A stretch of DNA of 64,000 nucleotides from Comamonadaceae bacterium (GCA_947476285.1 CANJPU010000010.1:1-64000); one strand, 5' to 3'; numbered from the stretch's first letter, positions 31,982-41,364 are shown. Made by a program: numbers and translations. The notes: a model not told the origin generated them from the sequence alone.

Positions 31982-33805
31982 TCAGTCGGCAGGCTTGTAG
32001 GGCCGCTTCTTGAGTTCACGCGGAACGAAGACCTTGCCGCCGTTGCCGGGTTTGGCATGCACAGGCTTGCCAAAGCTCGGGGTGCGGACGGGAAAATCAC
32101 CGCGTGGGGCGAAATCACCACGGGGGGCGAAATCACCACGGGGGGCGAAATCACCGCGGGGTGCGAAGCCTTCACGTCGGCCGTGGGCCGGGCCACCGGT
32201 GTCGCCAAAGCCAGGCTTGCGGCCGTAGCCTTCGCTGCCACCACGGCGTGCATCGAAGCCGCGATCTTCTCGTGGCGCGAAGCCGCCACCGAAACCGCCG
32301 CTGCGTTGTCCGCCGCCAAACTTGCGATCGCGCGGCCCGTAGTCGCGGCTGGGACGACCGGCAAAATCACCACCGGGGCGACCACCTTGCGGGGCACGCT
32401 GCTGGGGCTCCAGGCCCGGGATCACATCGGCCTTGAAGGGCTGGCGCGTGTAGCCTTCGATGTCGAAAATCTTGCGGCGGTCGCGCATTTCGGCAAAGGT
32501 GACAGCCAAGCCATCGCGGCCGGCGCGGCCGGTGCGGCCGATGCGGTGGGTGTAGTCTTCGGCCTTCATGGGCAGGCCGTAGTTGAAGACGTGGGTGATG
32601 GTGGGTACGTCGAGGCCTCGGGCGGCGACGTCAGTGGCCACCAGCACTTGTACTTGCCCTTGGCGCAGCGCCATCAGGCGCCGGTTGCGCAGGCCCTGAC
32701 TGAGCGCGCCATGCAAAGCTACCGCGTCAAAGCCGGCTTGCTGCAGGTCATTGGCCAGGCCGTCGCATTCGATCTGCGTGCTGGCGAACACGATGGCTTG
32801 GTTGATGGTGGTGTCGCGCAGCCAGTGGTCCAGCAACTTACGCTTGTGCGCGGGGGTGTCGGCCCAGAACAGCATCTGCTTGATGTTGACGTGCTTTTCC
32901 TGCGGATTGTCGATTTGGATTTTGCGTGGCTGGCGCATGACGCGCGATGCCAATTGCTGGATGCGTGGCGCGAAGGTGGCGCTGAACATCATGGTCTGGC
33001 GGCGCTGGGCGGTGAGCTGGTTGACTTCGGCCAGGTCGTCGGAAAAGCCCAGATCCAGCATGCGGTCGGCTTCGTCAACCACGAGGAACTGCACCTTGTC
33101 CAGCTTGATCTGCATGGAGCGCTGCAAGTCGAGCAGGCGGCCCGGCGTGGCGACCACGAGGTCGGCGTTTTGCAGCTTGGCGATTTGAAGCTGGTAGGGC
33201 ATGCCGCCCACCACATTGGCCACGCGCAGGCCGCGGCAATGCTTGACCAGATCGATGGCGTCATGCGCCACCTGCTGCGCGAGTTCGCGCGTGGGGCACA
33301 GGATCAGCGCGCCGGGCGTAGCAGCCTTGAAGTTGCGAAAGTTGGTGGGGTCTTTGCGCTTGGGCCGCTTGGGCGCGGGCTCACCGCGTTCCAGGGCTTG
33401 TGCGCATGCGAGTTCGAAGTCGGCGCGTTCCTGGGCCAGTGCCTGCTCTTGCTGCTTGAGCAATGTGTGCAGCACGGGCAGCAAAAAGGCTGCGGTCTTG
33501 CCGCTGCCAGTCTGGCTGGAGACCATCAGGTCGGTGTAGCCAGCGGCGGCGTCATCCGAGGGAAGCGCCATGGGAATGGTTTGCTCTTGCACCGGTGTGG
33601 GCTGGGTAAAGCCCAGGTCCTGCACTGCCTGAAGCAATTCGGGCGCGAGGCCCATTTTGACGAAGCCGTTCGGCGCGAGCGGCTCGGTGGGTTCTGTTTG
33701 GGCAGCTTGCTCCACCTGATGCACGCCGTCATTGGCGGGAATCGAAGCAGCGATAAAGGATTGCGCAGGCGAAAAGTCGCCTTGCACTTCAATAGTGTCG
33801 GTCAT
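31982..33805 (-). CDS. DEAD-box RNA helicase, RhlE-like, with repeat-rich basic tail
   Basis: A 607-residue ATP-dependent RNA helicase. The motifs are in order: the Q motif region (GFTQPTPVQEQTIP), motif I SSQTGSGKTAA, Ia [28 protein letters not shown], and [14 protein letters not shown] charged insertion of about 45 residues (ALAQERADFELACAQALERG) separates motif I from Ia. The C-terminal 140 residues are rich in Gly, Arg and aromatic residues and contain four DFAPRG-type hexapeptides. The function is probably ribosome assembly or mRNA remodelling, especially in the cold. It follows orn on the same strand after 250 bases. Confidence 0.92.
   Translation of the reverse strand: MTDTIEVQGDFSPAQSFIAASIPANDGVHQVEQAAQTEPTEPLAPNGFVKMGLAPELLQAVQDLGFTQPTPVQEQTIPMALPSDDAAAGYTDLMVSSQTGSGKTAAFLLPVLHTLLKQQEQALAQERADFELACAQALERGEPAPKRPKRKDPTNFRNFKAATPGALILCPTRELAQQVAHDAIDLVKHCRGLRVANVVGGMPYQLQIAKLQNADLVVATPGRLLDLQRSMQIKLDKVQFLVVDEADRMLDLGFSDDLAEVNQLTAQRRQTMMFSATFAPRIQQLASRVMRQPRKIQIDNPQEKHVNIKQMLFWADTPAHKRKLLDHWLRDTTINQAIVFASTQIECDGLANDLQQAGFDAVALHGALSQGLRNRRLMALRQGQVQVLVATDVAARGLDVPTITHVFNYGLPMKAEDYTHRIGRTGRAGRDGLAVTFAEMRDRRKIFDIEGYTRQPFKADVIPGLEPQQRAPQGGRPGGDFAGRPSRDYGPRDRKFGGGQRSGGFGGGFAPREDRGFDARRGGSEGYGRKPGFGDTGGPAHGRREGFAPRGDFAPRGDFAPRGDFAPRGDFPVRTPSFGKPVHAKPGNGGKVFVPRELKKRPYKPAD
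32094..32165. repeat. Four tandem 18-bp units inside the DEAD-box helicase gene
   Basis: Four adjacent 18-bp units (consensus aaatcaccRcgggggg-cg, 32094-32111, 32112-32129, 32130-32147 and 32148-32165) differ at only a few positions. On the coding strand they specify a repeated Gly-Asp-Phe-Ala-Pro-Arg hexapeptide. The number of units may vary between strains by slippage without shifting the frame. Confidence 0.9.
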
Positions 33806-34058
33806 GTTTACTCACACGCACACGTCACCGGAGGGCCCGGCGGCGTTGTCGTCAATGGTTAAAAAACACCAACCATCAAACGACTATCAGGACCCGAAGG
33901 CCACTGGTGGCTTATCAGCGTTTCGCGCTGTCTGAATATTTTTCAGAGAAACCGTGTGTGAAGGCAGATGCACTGCGGCTGCAAATCCAGCCAAGCCGCC
34001 GATTATGGCATGGTCAGGGTTTTCCCGCAAGCGATCTTGAAATGATTGAGCGCAATGA

Positions 34059-34643
34059 CTATGGCTGATGCCGCAGAAAATGCTCGCGGTAATGCGCGAG
34101 TTCGTCGATGGACTCGTGCACATCGGCCAGGGCCGTGTGCTTTTGCTGCTTCTTGAAGGCGTTGTAGATGTCCGGGCGCCATCGCTTGGCGAGCTCCTTC
34201 AAGGTGCTGACATCGATGTTTCTGTAGTGGAAGAAGGCCTCCAGCTTGGGCATGTACTTGACCAGAAACCGGCGGTCTTGACTGATGGTGTTGCCGCACA
34301 GGGGCGTGCTGCCCTTGGGGGCGAACTTGATCAGGAAGTCGATGATCTGCTGCTCGGCCTGCGCTTCGCTAAGCCTTGAGGCTTTGACCTTGTCGATCAG
34401 TCCGCTGCGCCCGTGGGTGCCTTTGTTCCAGGCGTCCATCTTGTTCAACTGCTCGTCGCTTTGGTGAATGACCAGCACCGGCCCTTCGATGCGGGGCGTT
34501 AGTTCGGCGCCGGTGACAATCACCGCAATTTCAATCAGCCGGTCGACCTCAGGGTCAAGGCCCGTCATTTCACAATCGAGCCAGATCAGGTTCTGGTCGC
34601 TCTTGCTTAGCTTGGCAGGCTCAGGGGATACGTTTTCAGACAT
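34059..34643 (-). CDS. orn: Oligoribonuclease
   Basis: A 194-residue DEDDh exonuclease that degrades 2-5-nucleotide RNAs and the linear dinucleotide pGpG. The first acidic pair is D23/E25 in [13 protein letters not shown], the second aspartate lies in [11 protein letters not shown], and the final HxxxxD is in [19 protein letters not shown]. Length and motifs match the E. coli enzyme (181 residues). It starts divergently from the M48 protease gene, 48 bases apart. Confidence 0.95.
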   Translation of the reverse strand: MSENVSPEPAKLSKSDQNLIWLDCEMTGLDPEVDRLIEIAVIVTGAELTPRIEGPVLVIHQSDEQLNKMDAWNKGTHGRSGLIDKVKASRLSEAQAEQQIIDFLIKFAPKGSTPLCGNTISQDRRFLVKYMPKLEAFFHYRNIDVSTLKELAKRWRPDIYNAFKKQQKHTALADVHESIDELAHYREHFLRHQP

Positions 34644-34691
34644 GCCGGGATTGTCGCCTACCCATGACCTAAACTACAGGTCGCCCAAACC

Positions 34692-35960
34692 ATGAACCAT
34701 TCCTACACCCTCACACTTGTTTTCGCGGTCTTCCTCATGGTCGACCTGTGCGCGAAACTGTGGCTGTCTGGCCGGCAGATTCGCCATGTGGCGCGGCACC
34801 GCGATGTGGTGCCCCCAGCCTTCACCGACACGGTGTCACTGGTGTCGCATCAGAAAGCGGCCGACTACACCATCACCAAGACACGCTTTGGCATGCTGGA
34901 GCTGGCCTTGGGTGCGGCCATGCTGCTGGGCTGGACTTTGCTGGGCGGCATTGATACGCTGAACCTGAGCCTGCGCGGCTGGCTGGGCACGGGCATGGCG
35001 CAGCAGTTGGCGTTGCTGGCCTGCTTTGCCTTCATCAGCGGCGCAATCGATTTGCCGCTGACGCTGTATCAGACCTTCGTGATCGAACAGCGCTTTGGCT
35101 TCAACAAGATGACCCTGCGCCTGTGGCTGGCCGACCTTGCCAAGTCAACACTGATTGGCGCGCTGATCGGGCTGCCGATTGCCGCGCTCATTCTCTGGTT
35201 GATGGGGGCCGCCGGCAGTCTGTGGTGGTTGTGGGCCTGGGCAGTGTGGATGGGCTTTAACCTGCTGCTGCTGGTGATTTACCCCACATTCATCGCACCG
35301 ATTTTCAACAAATTCAAGCCGCTCGATGACGATGTGCTGAAGCAGCGCGTCACCGCGCTGATGAATCGCTGTGGCTTTGCAGCCAAGGGTTTGTTTGTGA
35401 TGGATGGCAGCAAGCGCAGCGCCCATGCCAATGCGTATTTCACCGGCTTTGGCGCGTCAAAGCGGGTGGTGTTCTACGATACGCTGCTGGCCAAGCTGAG
35501 CCCGGCCGAGGTGGACGCCGTGCTCGCGCATGAGTTGGGGCATTTCAAGCACAAGCACATCATCAAGCGAATCGTCGGTTTGTTCGCGCTGAGTCTGGCC
35601 GGCTTTGCGCTGCTGGGCTGGTTGTCGCAGCAACTGTGGTTCTACACCGGCCTGGGCGTGCGGCCAAACCTGAGTGGGCCCAACGATGCGCTGGCGCTGC
35701 TGCTGTTTCTGCTGGCTGTTCCGGTGTTCTCTTTCTTGCTGTCGCCACTGTTCGCCCTGCTCTCGCGCCGACATGAATTTCAGGCCGACGCCTATGCGAT
35801 CAAGCAAACCAGCAGCCACGATTTATCCACTGCCTTGCTCAAGATGTATGAAGACAATGCGTCCACTTTGACGCCCGACCCAATCTATGTGAAGTTCTAC
35901 TATTCGCATCCACCGGCCAGCGAGCGGCTGCAGCGCATGAGCACAGGTGTGTTGGCATGA
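34692..35960 (+). CDS. M48-family zinc metalloprotease, Ste24-like
   Basis: A 422-residue integral membrane protease. The zinc motif is H280-E-L-G-H284 in VLAHELGHFKHKHI, with the third ligand probably in SRRHEFQADAYAIKQ. Several transmembrane helices flank the catalytic part, as in CAAX protease 1. The bacterial role is probably membrane protein quality control, since prenylated proteins are absent. It heads an operon with phhB and rsgA. The stop overlaps phhB in ATGA. Confidence 0.9.
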   Translation: MNHSYTLTLVFAVFLMVDLCAKLWLSGRQIRHVARHRDVVPPAFTDTVSLVSHQKAADYTITKTRFGMLELALGAAMLLGWTLLGGIDTLNLSLRGWLGTGMAQQLALLACFAFISGAIDLPLTLYQTFVIEQRFGFNKMTLRLWLADLAKSTLIGALIGLPIAALILWLMGAAGSLWWLWAWAVWMGFNLLLLVIYPTFIAPIFNKFKPLDDDVLKQRVTALMNRCGFAAKGLFVMDGSKRSAHANAYFTGFGASKRVVFYDTLLAKLSPAEVDAVLAHELGHFKHKHIIKRIVGLFALSLAGFALLGWLSQQLWFYTGLGVRPNLSGPNDALALLLFLLAVPVFSFLLSPLFALLSRRHEFQADAYAIKQTSSHDLSTALLKMYEDNASTLTPDPIYVKFYYSHPPASERLQRMSTGVLA

Positions 35961-36298
35961 GCAGCATGTTCAAGCCCAAGGACTGGTCTGTGCAGCCGCG
36001 CCGGGCGCTCACCGCCACTGAGGTCGTGACCCGGCTTGCCAGTGCGCCGGGCTGGAAACTCATGGGCGATGGCAAGGCTGTCGCAATCGAGAAGACGTAT
36101 ACGTTCGCGAACTACCACGAGACCATGGCCTTTGTGAACGCGGCGGCCTGGATCGCCCATGCGCAAGATCATCACCCCGACTTGTCGGTGCACTACAACC
36201 GCTGCGTGGTGCGCTGGAACACGCATGACGTGGGCGGCTTGTCGCAGACTGATTTCGAGTGCGCGGCGCTGATCGACAGCCTGCCGGGCATGGCATGA
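35957..36298 (+). CDS. phhB: 4a-hydroxytetrahydrobiopterin dehydratase (pterin-4a-carbinolamine dehydratase)
   Basis: A 113-residue protein with the family active-site segment IAHAQDHHPDLSVHYN near residue 68 and the strand VVRWNTHDVGGLSQTD. It dehydrates 4a-hydroxytetrahydrobiopterin, recycling the pterin used by phenylalanine hydroxylase. No phenylalanine hydroxylase gene lies here. The ATGA overlap with the M48 protease gene implies co-translation. Beyond shared expression, no functional link is obvious. Confidence 0.92.
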   Translation: MSSMFKPKDWSVQPRRALTATEVVTRLASAPGWKLMGDGKAVAIEKTYTFANYHETMAFVNAAAWIAHAQDHHPDLSVHYNRCVVRWNTHDVGGLSQTDFECAALIDSLPGMA

Positions 36299-36310
36299 AG
36301 GCCTTTCGTC

Positions 36311-37234
36311 TTGACTGAGCGCGCCGCGCTCGACCGCGGGCTGGTGGTGGCCAGCCACGGCCGCCATTGTCTGGTTGAAACGCCCGAGGGAGAACGCCTG
36401 ATATGCCATCCGCGCGGCAAGAAGAGCTCGGCGGTGGTGGGCGACCGGGTGCTCTGGCAAGGTTCGCACGATGAAGGCACCATCGAAAAAGTCGAAGAAC
36501 GTCGCAATCTGTTCTATCGCCAGGATGAAATTCGCACCAAGTCGTTTGCTGCCAATCTTGATCAGGTGTTGGTCTTGATCGCAGCCAGCCCGGAGTTCTC
36601 TGAAAGCCAGCTCTCGCGCGCATTGATCGCTGCGCAGGCCGAAGGCATTACGCCCATCATCGCCTTGAACAAAAGCGACATGGTGGAGCCTTTCGAGCGG
36701 GCATGGGCCAGGCTGCTGCCCTACCAGCGCATGCACTACGGTGTGCTGCCTCTGTCGCTCAAGCGCTCGGGCGACGTCGATCGCGAGCACCTGCTAAAGC
36801 TCATGCAGGGCAAGACCACCCTGGTGCTGGGCCCCTCTGGCGCAGGCAAGAGCACGCTGATCAACCTGCTGGTGCCAAAGGCCCTGGCACAGACCGGAGA
36901 AATTTCCAAGGCGCTCAACGCAGGCAAGCACACCACAACCAGCACCACCTGGTATTGGGTGGACGATGCGCGTACGACGGCCCTGATCGATTCGCCAGGG
37001 TTTCAAGAGTTTGGCCTGAACCACATCGAACCGATGCAGCTTGCCTCTTGCATGCCAGACCTGAAGGCGCACATGGGCAATTGCAAGTTCTACAACTGCA
37101 GCCATTTGCACGAGCCTGGTTGCGGCGTGCTGGCCGCCGTGGGCAAGGATTGCGCCGAGGGGGGCATCACCGCCTCGCGCCACAGGATCTACAAGGAGTT
37201 GTTTGCTGAGTTGTCGCAGCCGCGGCGTTTCTAG
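36311..37234 (+). CDS. rsgA: Ribosome small subunit-dependent GTPase A
   Basis: A 307-residue circularly permuted GTPase that checks 30S maturation. The order is an OB domain (HGRHCLVETPEGERL), then G4 IIALNKSDM, G1 GPSGAGKSTLINLLVP, G3 DSPGFQEFG, and a C-terminal zinc site NCKFYNCSHLHEPGC. No ATG fits. The TTG at 36311 has AAGG nine bases upstream. It is shorter at the N-terminus than the E. coli protein (350). It is the last gene of the operon with the M48 protease and phhB. Confidence 0.94.
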   Translation: MTERAALDRGLVVASHGRHCLVETPEGERLICHPRGKKSSAVVGDRVLWQGSHDEGTIEKVEERRNLFYRQDEIRTKSFAANLDQVLVLIAASPEFSESQLSRALIAAQAEGITPIIALNKSDMVEPFERAWARLLPYQRMHYGVLPLSLKRSGDVDREHLLKLMQGKTTLVLGPSGAGKSTLINLLVPKALAQTGEISKALNAGKHTTTSTTWYWVDDARTTALIDSPGFQEFGLNHIEPMQLASCMPDLKAHMGNCKFYNCSHLHEPGCGVLAAVGKDCAEGGITASRHRIYKELFAELSQPRRF

Positions 37235-37255
37235 GGCAGTGTTCTTGACGGTCTT

Positions 37256-38248
37256 TCAGCCCAACAGCCGCGCCAATGTCAGCAAGGCCAGCAGCACCAT
37301 CCACAACACCACTGAGCGCCACACCAGGCCCACGATCTGCGCCAGGTGAGCGACCTCAGGTTGGCGGCCGGGCGTGCTCTCGATGCTCTCCTGCGCCACT
37401 TCGACGGGTGGCTCCTGGCTAGGTGATGTGCCGGGTTGAACGATGGATTTCAATACCGCGCCGCCCAGGCGCACATTCACCGCGCCGGAGGTGGCCGCGA
37501 GGACCACGCCGTCGTTGTCGTGGGGAAAGCGTTGCGCGTGGTTACGCCAGCAGTCGATGGCGTCCTCGAAGCTGCCTACAACAGCAAATGCCAACGCGGT
37601 GGTGCGTGCGGGCAGCCAGTCGATCAGGTGCCAGGCGCGGATGGCCGCGCCTTGCAGTGCGGCGCTGGCGGGCTGAGTATCGTCAAGACTGCGCAGGTGC
37701 CAGTGGCGCGAGACAAATTCGCTCATGCGATAGAGCACCGCACCGGCTGGGCCCAGACCAAATGCAGCCAGCACGGAGAAACAGGTCAGCACGCCAAAGA
37801 CATGGCGGTGCGCGGCGAGCACGGAGTATTCGATGACATGGCGCACGATCTCGCTGCGCGGTAGTTCGCTTGCATCGACCCGCTGCCATCCTGCCAGCAG
37901 TTCGCGCGCACGCTCTTCGTCGCCCGCATCCAACGCATCTCGAATGTCAGTGAAGTGGTGGCTGAACTGCCGAAAACCCAACGTGAAGTAGAGCACGCAA
38001 ATACTCCAGAGCACGGCCACGGGCCACCCGAGCAGCAGTGCCAGTGCCCAGTGAATGCCCACCGCCAGCAGCGAAGGCAGCAGCACCGCCACTGTCCAGG
38101 CCAGCCAGCCGTGGTGCCGGCCTCCAGCATCGAAGTTTCGGCTGGCCCAGCGTGCATAGCCTCTGCTAAAGGAATGAATCGGATTGTGCGGTGCCAGGGG
38201 ACGCACCTGCTCGATCAGGAGCGCAAACAGAATGGCGAAGAAACTCAT
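37256..38248 (-). CDS. CobD/CbiB-like membrane protein
   Basis: A 330-residue integral membrane protein resembling adenosylcobinamide-phosphate synthase. It has the N-terminal FFAILFALLIEQVRPLAPHN, TLGFRQFSHHFTDIRDALDA and SAALQGAAIRAWHLIDWLPA followed by AFAVVGSFEDAIDCWR. In the betaproteobacterial relatives this gene sits outside cobalamin operons, and no other cob gene is in the window, so the CobD role is uncertain. It lies 38 bases downstream of the Nudix gene on the same strand. Confidence 0.8.
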   Translation of the reverse strand: MSFFAILFALLIEQVRPLAPHNPIHSFSRGYARWASRNFDAGGRHHGWLAWTVAVLLPSLLAVGIHWALALLLGWPVAVLWSICVLYFTLGFRQFSHHFTDIRDALDAGDEERARELLAGWQRVDASELPRSEIVRHVIEYSVLAAHRHVFGVLTCFSVLAAFGLGPAGAVLYRMSEFVSRHWHLRSLDDTQPASAALQGAAIRAWHLIDWLPARTTALAFAVVGSFEDAIDCWRNHAQRFPHDNDGVVLAATSGAVNVRLGGAVLKSIVQPGTSPSQEPPVEVAQESIESTPGRQPEVAHLAQIVGLVWRSVVLWMVLLALLTLARLLG

Positions 38249-38286
38249 GCCCAGATGATAAGGGCCGGCCAGCCCCTGGGCTGCGT

Positions 38287-38991
38287 TCAGGCGGATAGGA
38301 AACGATACAGATTGCGCAGCATCGCCGCCGTGGCGCCCCAGACCAGCCGCTCAGTACCGCCTTCCATGTACGACATGGAAATCCACTTGCGGTGCTCGCC
38401 GTCGACTTCTACCGCATGGTGGCGGTGGTGGGCCGGGTTCATGAGGAAATCCAGCGGCACCTCGAAGGCGTCCGCGACTTCGTTGGTGTTGAGCATCAAC
38501 CGGTGCTGCGCATTGACCAGCCCCACCACCGGGGTGACAACGAATTGGGTGCCCGTGGTGTAAGTGGGCAAGTGTCCGATCACCTCCACCAAGTGTGAGC
38601 CCAGGCCGATTTCTTCGTCCGCTTCGCGCAGCGCCGTGTGAGCGGCGTCAGTATCGGTCTTGTCGCGCTTGCCCCCGGGAAACGCCACCTGGCCGGAATG
38701 ACTGGACAGATGGGAGGTTCGCTCGGTCAGAAGGATGGTGGGTCGCTCGCGCATGACCACGGGCACGAGAACCGATGCAGCAGCGGTTTCGTGTGGAATG
38801 CAACCGTATTCGAAGATGATCTCCGGCACCCACTGCGGCGGCGCGTGAAAGCGGCGGCGCAGTGCCTCAGGGCTAAGTTCGGACCCAGGCACCGCAGGCA
38901 AGTGCGAGTCGATGGCCAGCACCGGCACCTTGCTGGGGTCGAAATTGGGCAGCTTGGACAGCAGCGTGCGACGAACGGGTGGATTGGCCAT
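38287..38991 (-). CDS. Nudix hydrolase, CoA pyrophosphatase type
   Basis: A 234-residue Nudix protein. The motif LLTERTSHLSSHSGQVAFPG precedes a Nudix box with TALREADEEIGLGS. The LLTxRxxxLxxHxGQxxFPGG pattern is the CoA-pyrophosphatase signature (UPF0035). The enzyme splits CoA and its esters into phosphopantetheine and 3',5'-ADP. Start 38991 (MANPPVRRT) has no clear Shine-Dalgarno. An upstream in-frame start at 39027 lies next to the palindromic element. Confidence 0.88.
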   Translation of the reverse strand: MANPPVRRTLLSKLPNFDPSKVPVLAIDSHLPAVPGSELSPEALRRRFHAPPQWVPEIIFEYGCIPHETAAASVLVPVVMRERPTILLTERTSHLSSHSGQVAFPGGKRDKTDTDAAHTALREADEEIGLGSHLVEVIGHLPTYTTGTQFVVTPVVGLVNAQHRLMLNTNEVADAFEVPLDFLMNPAHHRHHAVEVDGEHRKWISMSYMEGGTERLVWGATAAMLRNLYRFLSA

Positions 38992-39031
38992 GAATAGGTG
39001 AAAGCAGAAACAAAAAAGCCGCCACAAGCAT

Positions 39032-39196
39032 TAGGAGCCTGTTGGACTCTGGGCGTCGGCTGCAATTTGCGAGAAACCGGTCCATTTTTTCCCGCCTTCT
39101 TGCCCCATAGCTGGGCTATGGGGCTGCGAATGCGGAAAAAACTGTCCTCGGTTTTCGCAAATTTCGCTTCGACGCCCAAAGTCCAACAGGCTCCTA
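39032..39196. repeat. 165-bp near-perfect palindromic element
   Basis: The outer 27 bases (39032-39058 and 39170-39196) are inverted copies with one mismatch, and both ends read taggagcctgttggac inward. Complementarity continues imperfectly inward, and the centre has a 9-bp perfect stem gccccatag/ctatggggc (39102-39110 and 39116-39124) with loop ctggg. The element has no coding capacity. It lies between rplS and the Nudix gene, both on the minus strand. It resembles MITE- or REP-type elements and may act as an RNA hairpin terminator in both directions. Confidence 0.9.
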
Positions 39197-39226
39197 GGCT
39201 GAGACGGCTTTCTTGATGATTGCTGC

Positions 39227-39601
39227 TTACTGGGCAGCGACCAGCTTGCTGGGCAGCTTTTCTTTGATGCGGGCGGACTTGCCGCTGCGCTCACGCAGGT
39301 AGTAGAGCTTGGCGCGGCGCACATCACCGCGACGCTTGACTTCGATGCCGGCGATCAGCGGGCTGTAGGTCTGGAAGGTACGCTCCACACCTTCGCCGCT
39401 GGAGATCTTGCGCACGGTGAAGCCGCTGTTGAGGCCGCGATTGCGCTTGGCAATGACGACGCCTTCATAGGCCTGCACGCGTTTGCGGGTGCCTTCAACG
39501 ACGTTCACGCTAACGATAACGGTGTCGCCAGGGGCGAAGGGAGGGATTTTCTTGCCCAGGCGGACAATTTCTTCCTGCTCGAGAGTTTGGATCAGATTCA
39601 T
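39227..39601 (-). CDS. rplS: 50S ribosomal protein L19
   Basis: A 124-residue L19 with the family opening [60 protein letters not shown] and the basic C-terminus [22 protein letters not shown] sits seven bases before the ATG. It is the final gene of the rpsP-rimM-trmD-rplS operon, and the palindromic element lies 30 bases beyond its stop, in position to end or process the transcript. Confidence 0.98.
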   Translation of the reverse strand: MNLIQTLEQEEIVRLGKKIPPFAPGDTVIVSVNVVEGTRKRVQAYEGVVIAKRNRGLNSGFTVRKISSGEGVERTFQTYSPLIAGIEVKRRGDVRRAKLYYLRERSGKSARIKEKLPSKLVAAQ

Positions 39602-39715
39602 GACTTAACCTTAGTGATCGTGCCCGCGCTACGCTAGGGGCGGCCTGCCAACACCCCATGAAATGAAAGGCGTTATTGCGTGCCGCGGCCGGGCAGAGGA
39701 TCGAAAAGCCTTTGA

Positions 39716-40474
39716 TTATAAGCAAGTTTTGGGAAGGCTGGCCAGCCAGGCTTCATCGGCTGGTGAAAGCCGCCCTGCCCTTCTTGCAGCTTCGATCAAG
39801 TCAGCCCGATGGGTGGCCGTGAGTTCCAGCCGCCGCTGCCGGCGCCAGTGCTCGATGTTGGCGTGGTGGCCCGACAGCAGTTCGGCGGGCACTGTCATGC
39901 CCTCCCATTCTTCGGGCCGGGTGTAGTGGGGGCAATCAAGCAGACCGTCCAAGGCCGGATTGAAACTGTCGAACTGATGGCTGTCTTGGTCGCCCAGCAC
40001 ACCTGGCTGCAAGCGCGCCACCGCATCGAGCAGAGCCATGGCGGCGATTTCGCCGCCCGAAAGAACGAAGTCGCCCAGGCTGATTTGAAGATCGACATGG
40101 CTATCAATGAAGCGCTGGTCCACGCCCTCGTAGCGGCCACAGATCAGCACCGCGCCCTGGCTGGCCGACCAGCCCTGCACCTGTGCGTGGTCGAGTTTTT
40201 GGCCTATGGGGGAGAACAGCACCACAGGAGCAGCGTCGCCGCGCTGAGCGCGTATCGCCGCAAGGCACTGCGACAGGGGCTCAGCCATCATGACCATGCC
40301 CGGTCCTCCGCCAAATGGCCTGTCATCGACGCGTCGGTAATTGCCCTGGGCAAAATCGCGGGGATTCCACAGGTGAACGTCCACCAGGGCGGACTCAAAA
40401 GCGCGCCGCGTCACCCCGCTGGCCAGGAATGGCGCGAAGAGCTCAGTGAACAAGGTGATGACATCAAAGCGCAT
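39716..40474 (-). CDS. trmD: tRNA (guanine-N1)-methyltransferase
   Basis: A 252-residue SPOUT methyltransferase that makes m1G37 in tRNAs. The N-terminus [16 protein letters not shown], the [20 protein letters not shown] motif and the knot region [26 protein letters not shown] are characteristic. It lies between rimM and rplS in the usual ribosomal operon order, with gaps of 37 and 114 bases. Confidence 0.97.
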   Translation of the reverse strand: MRFDVITLFTELFAPFLASGVTRRAFESALVDVHLWNPRDFAQGNYRRVDDRPFGGGPGMVMMAEPLSQCLAAIRAQRGDAAPVVLFSPIGQKLDHAQVQGWSASQGAVLICGRYEGVDQRFIDSHVDLQISLGDFVLSGGEIAAMALLDAVARLQPGVLGDQDSHQFDSFNPALDGLLDCPHYTRPEEWEGMTVPAELLSGHHANIEHWRRQRRLELTATHRADLIEAARRAGRLSPADEAWLASLPKTCL

Positions 40475-40511
40475 GGGCGATCAAAGCAGTGTGCAGGCCC
40501 CAAGGCCGGGC

Positions 40512-41105
40512 TCAGTAATCCGGCTGCCAATCGACCAGGATGCGCCTGCCCGGCAGGTCCACTGAATCGACAAAGGCCGAGACGAAGGGAATCATTCGCT
40601 CTGCCATTTTGCCCTCTTGCTCATATTGAGCAACCAGCACGGTTTGCGGCCCAGTGGACAGAAGCTCTCGCACCTGACCGAGGGCCACACCTTCGCGATT
40701 GATGACATCCAGACCGATCAGGTCGACCCAGTAGTATTCGTCGGCACCGGCGGTGGGAAAGCTGGACCGGGGCACGAAGATGCGCGCGCCTTTTAGCGAC
40801 TCGGCCGCACTGCGATCATCGACCTCATGAACGCTGGCCACGATGGTGTCGGAATGCTCCTTGGCTTCGCGCACGCGCAGCAGCAATGCGCCGCTGAAAG
40901 TGGGGATGCCCCGCTCAGTGGGCAGGATATACCAGCGTCGGGATGAAAAAAGCGCTTCCGGGGAAGCGCTGTGGGGCAGGACCTTGAACCAGCCCTTGAC
41001 ACCCCATGCGTCGGCGATGCGCCCGACTTCGACTGCGTCCGCGGGCAACTGCGCGACGTCCAGGCCCGCCGGCAGCGAGGCACTGCGCGGCTTGGGGGCT
41101 GTCAC
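40512..41105 (-). CDS. rimM: Ribosome maturation factor RimM
   Basis: A 197-residue RimM: an N-terminal barrel domain with EVGRIADAWGVKGWFKVLPH and a C-terminal PRC-barrel with DEYYWVDLIGLDVINREGVA and PGRRILVDWQPDY. It binds S19 and helps to mature the 30S head. The start is a GTG (41103-41105) just beyond the rpsP stop. An ATG overlapping that stop is out of frame. Confidence 0.96.
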   Translation of the reverse strand: MTAPKPRSASLPAGLDVAQLPADAVEVGRIADAWGVKGWFKVLPHSASPEALFSSRRWYILPTERGIPTFSGALLLRVREAKEHSDTIVASVHEVDDRSAAESLKGARIFVPRSSFPTAGADEYYWVDLIGLDVINREGVALGQVRELLSTGPQTVLVAQYEQEGKMAERMIPFVSAFVDSVDLPGRRILVDWQPDY

Positions 41106-41106
41106 A

Positions 41107-41364
41107 TCAGGCGGCGGGCTTGGCCGCGGCCTGCTGCTTGAGCAAACGCTCTACCGTTGGCGAGACCTGCGCGCCCACGCTGCGCCAATAGGTCAGGCGG
41201 TCTTGCGCAACGCGGATACCTTCCTCGTTGTCCTTGGCGATGGGGTTGTAGAAACCCAGGCGCTCGATGAAACGGCCATCGCGACGGGTCTGCTTGGCAG
41301 CGGCCACGATATTGAAGAAAGGACGGCCTTTGGCACCGCCACGAGAGAGTCGAATGACGACCAT
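41107..41364 (-). CDS. rpsP: 30S ribosomal protein S16
   Basis: An 85-residue S16 starting [20 protein letters not shown] and including [24 protein letters not shown] lies seven bases before the ATG. It is the first gene of the rpsP-rimM-trmD-rplS operon. The operon promoter should lie in the 140 bases between this start and the divergent acetyltransferase gene. Confidence 0.98.
   Translation of the reverse strand: MVVIRLSRGGAKGRPFFNIVAAAKQTRRDGRFIERLGFYNPIAKDNEEGIRVAQDRLTYWRSVGAQVSPTVERLLKQQAAAKPAA

Noticed and set aside
32094-32165. Regularly repeated 18-bp units considered as a CRISPR array
   Set aside because: The units are contiguous without spacers and encode a peptide repeat in frame.
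32057-33862. Plus-strand open frame of 601 codons opposite the DEAD-box helicase
   Set aside because: The opposite strand holds all helicase motifs. This frame has an alanine- and glycine-rich composition with no recognisable fold.
39031-39327. Open frames across the palindromic element
   Set aside because: They arise because the inverted arms contain no stops. They overlap L19 in the wrong frame and have no start signals.
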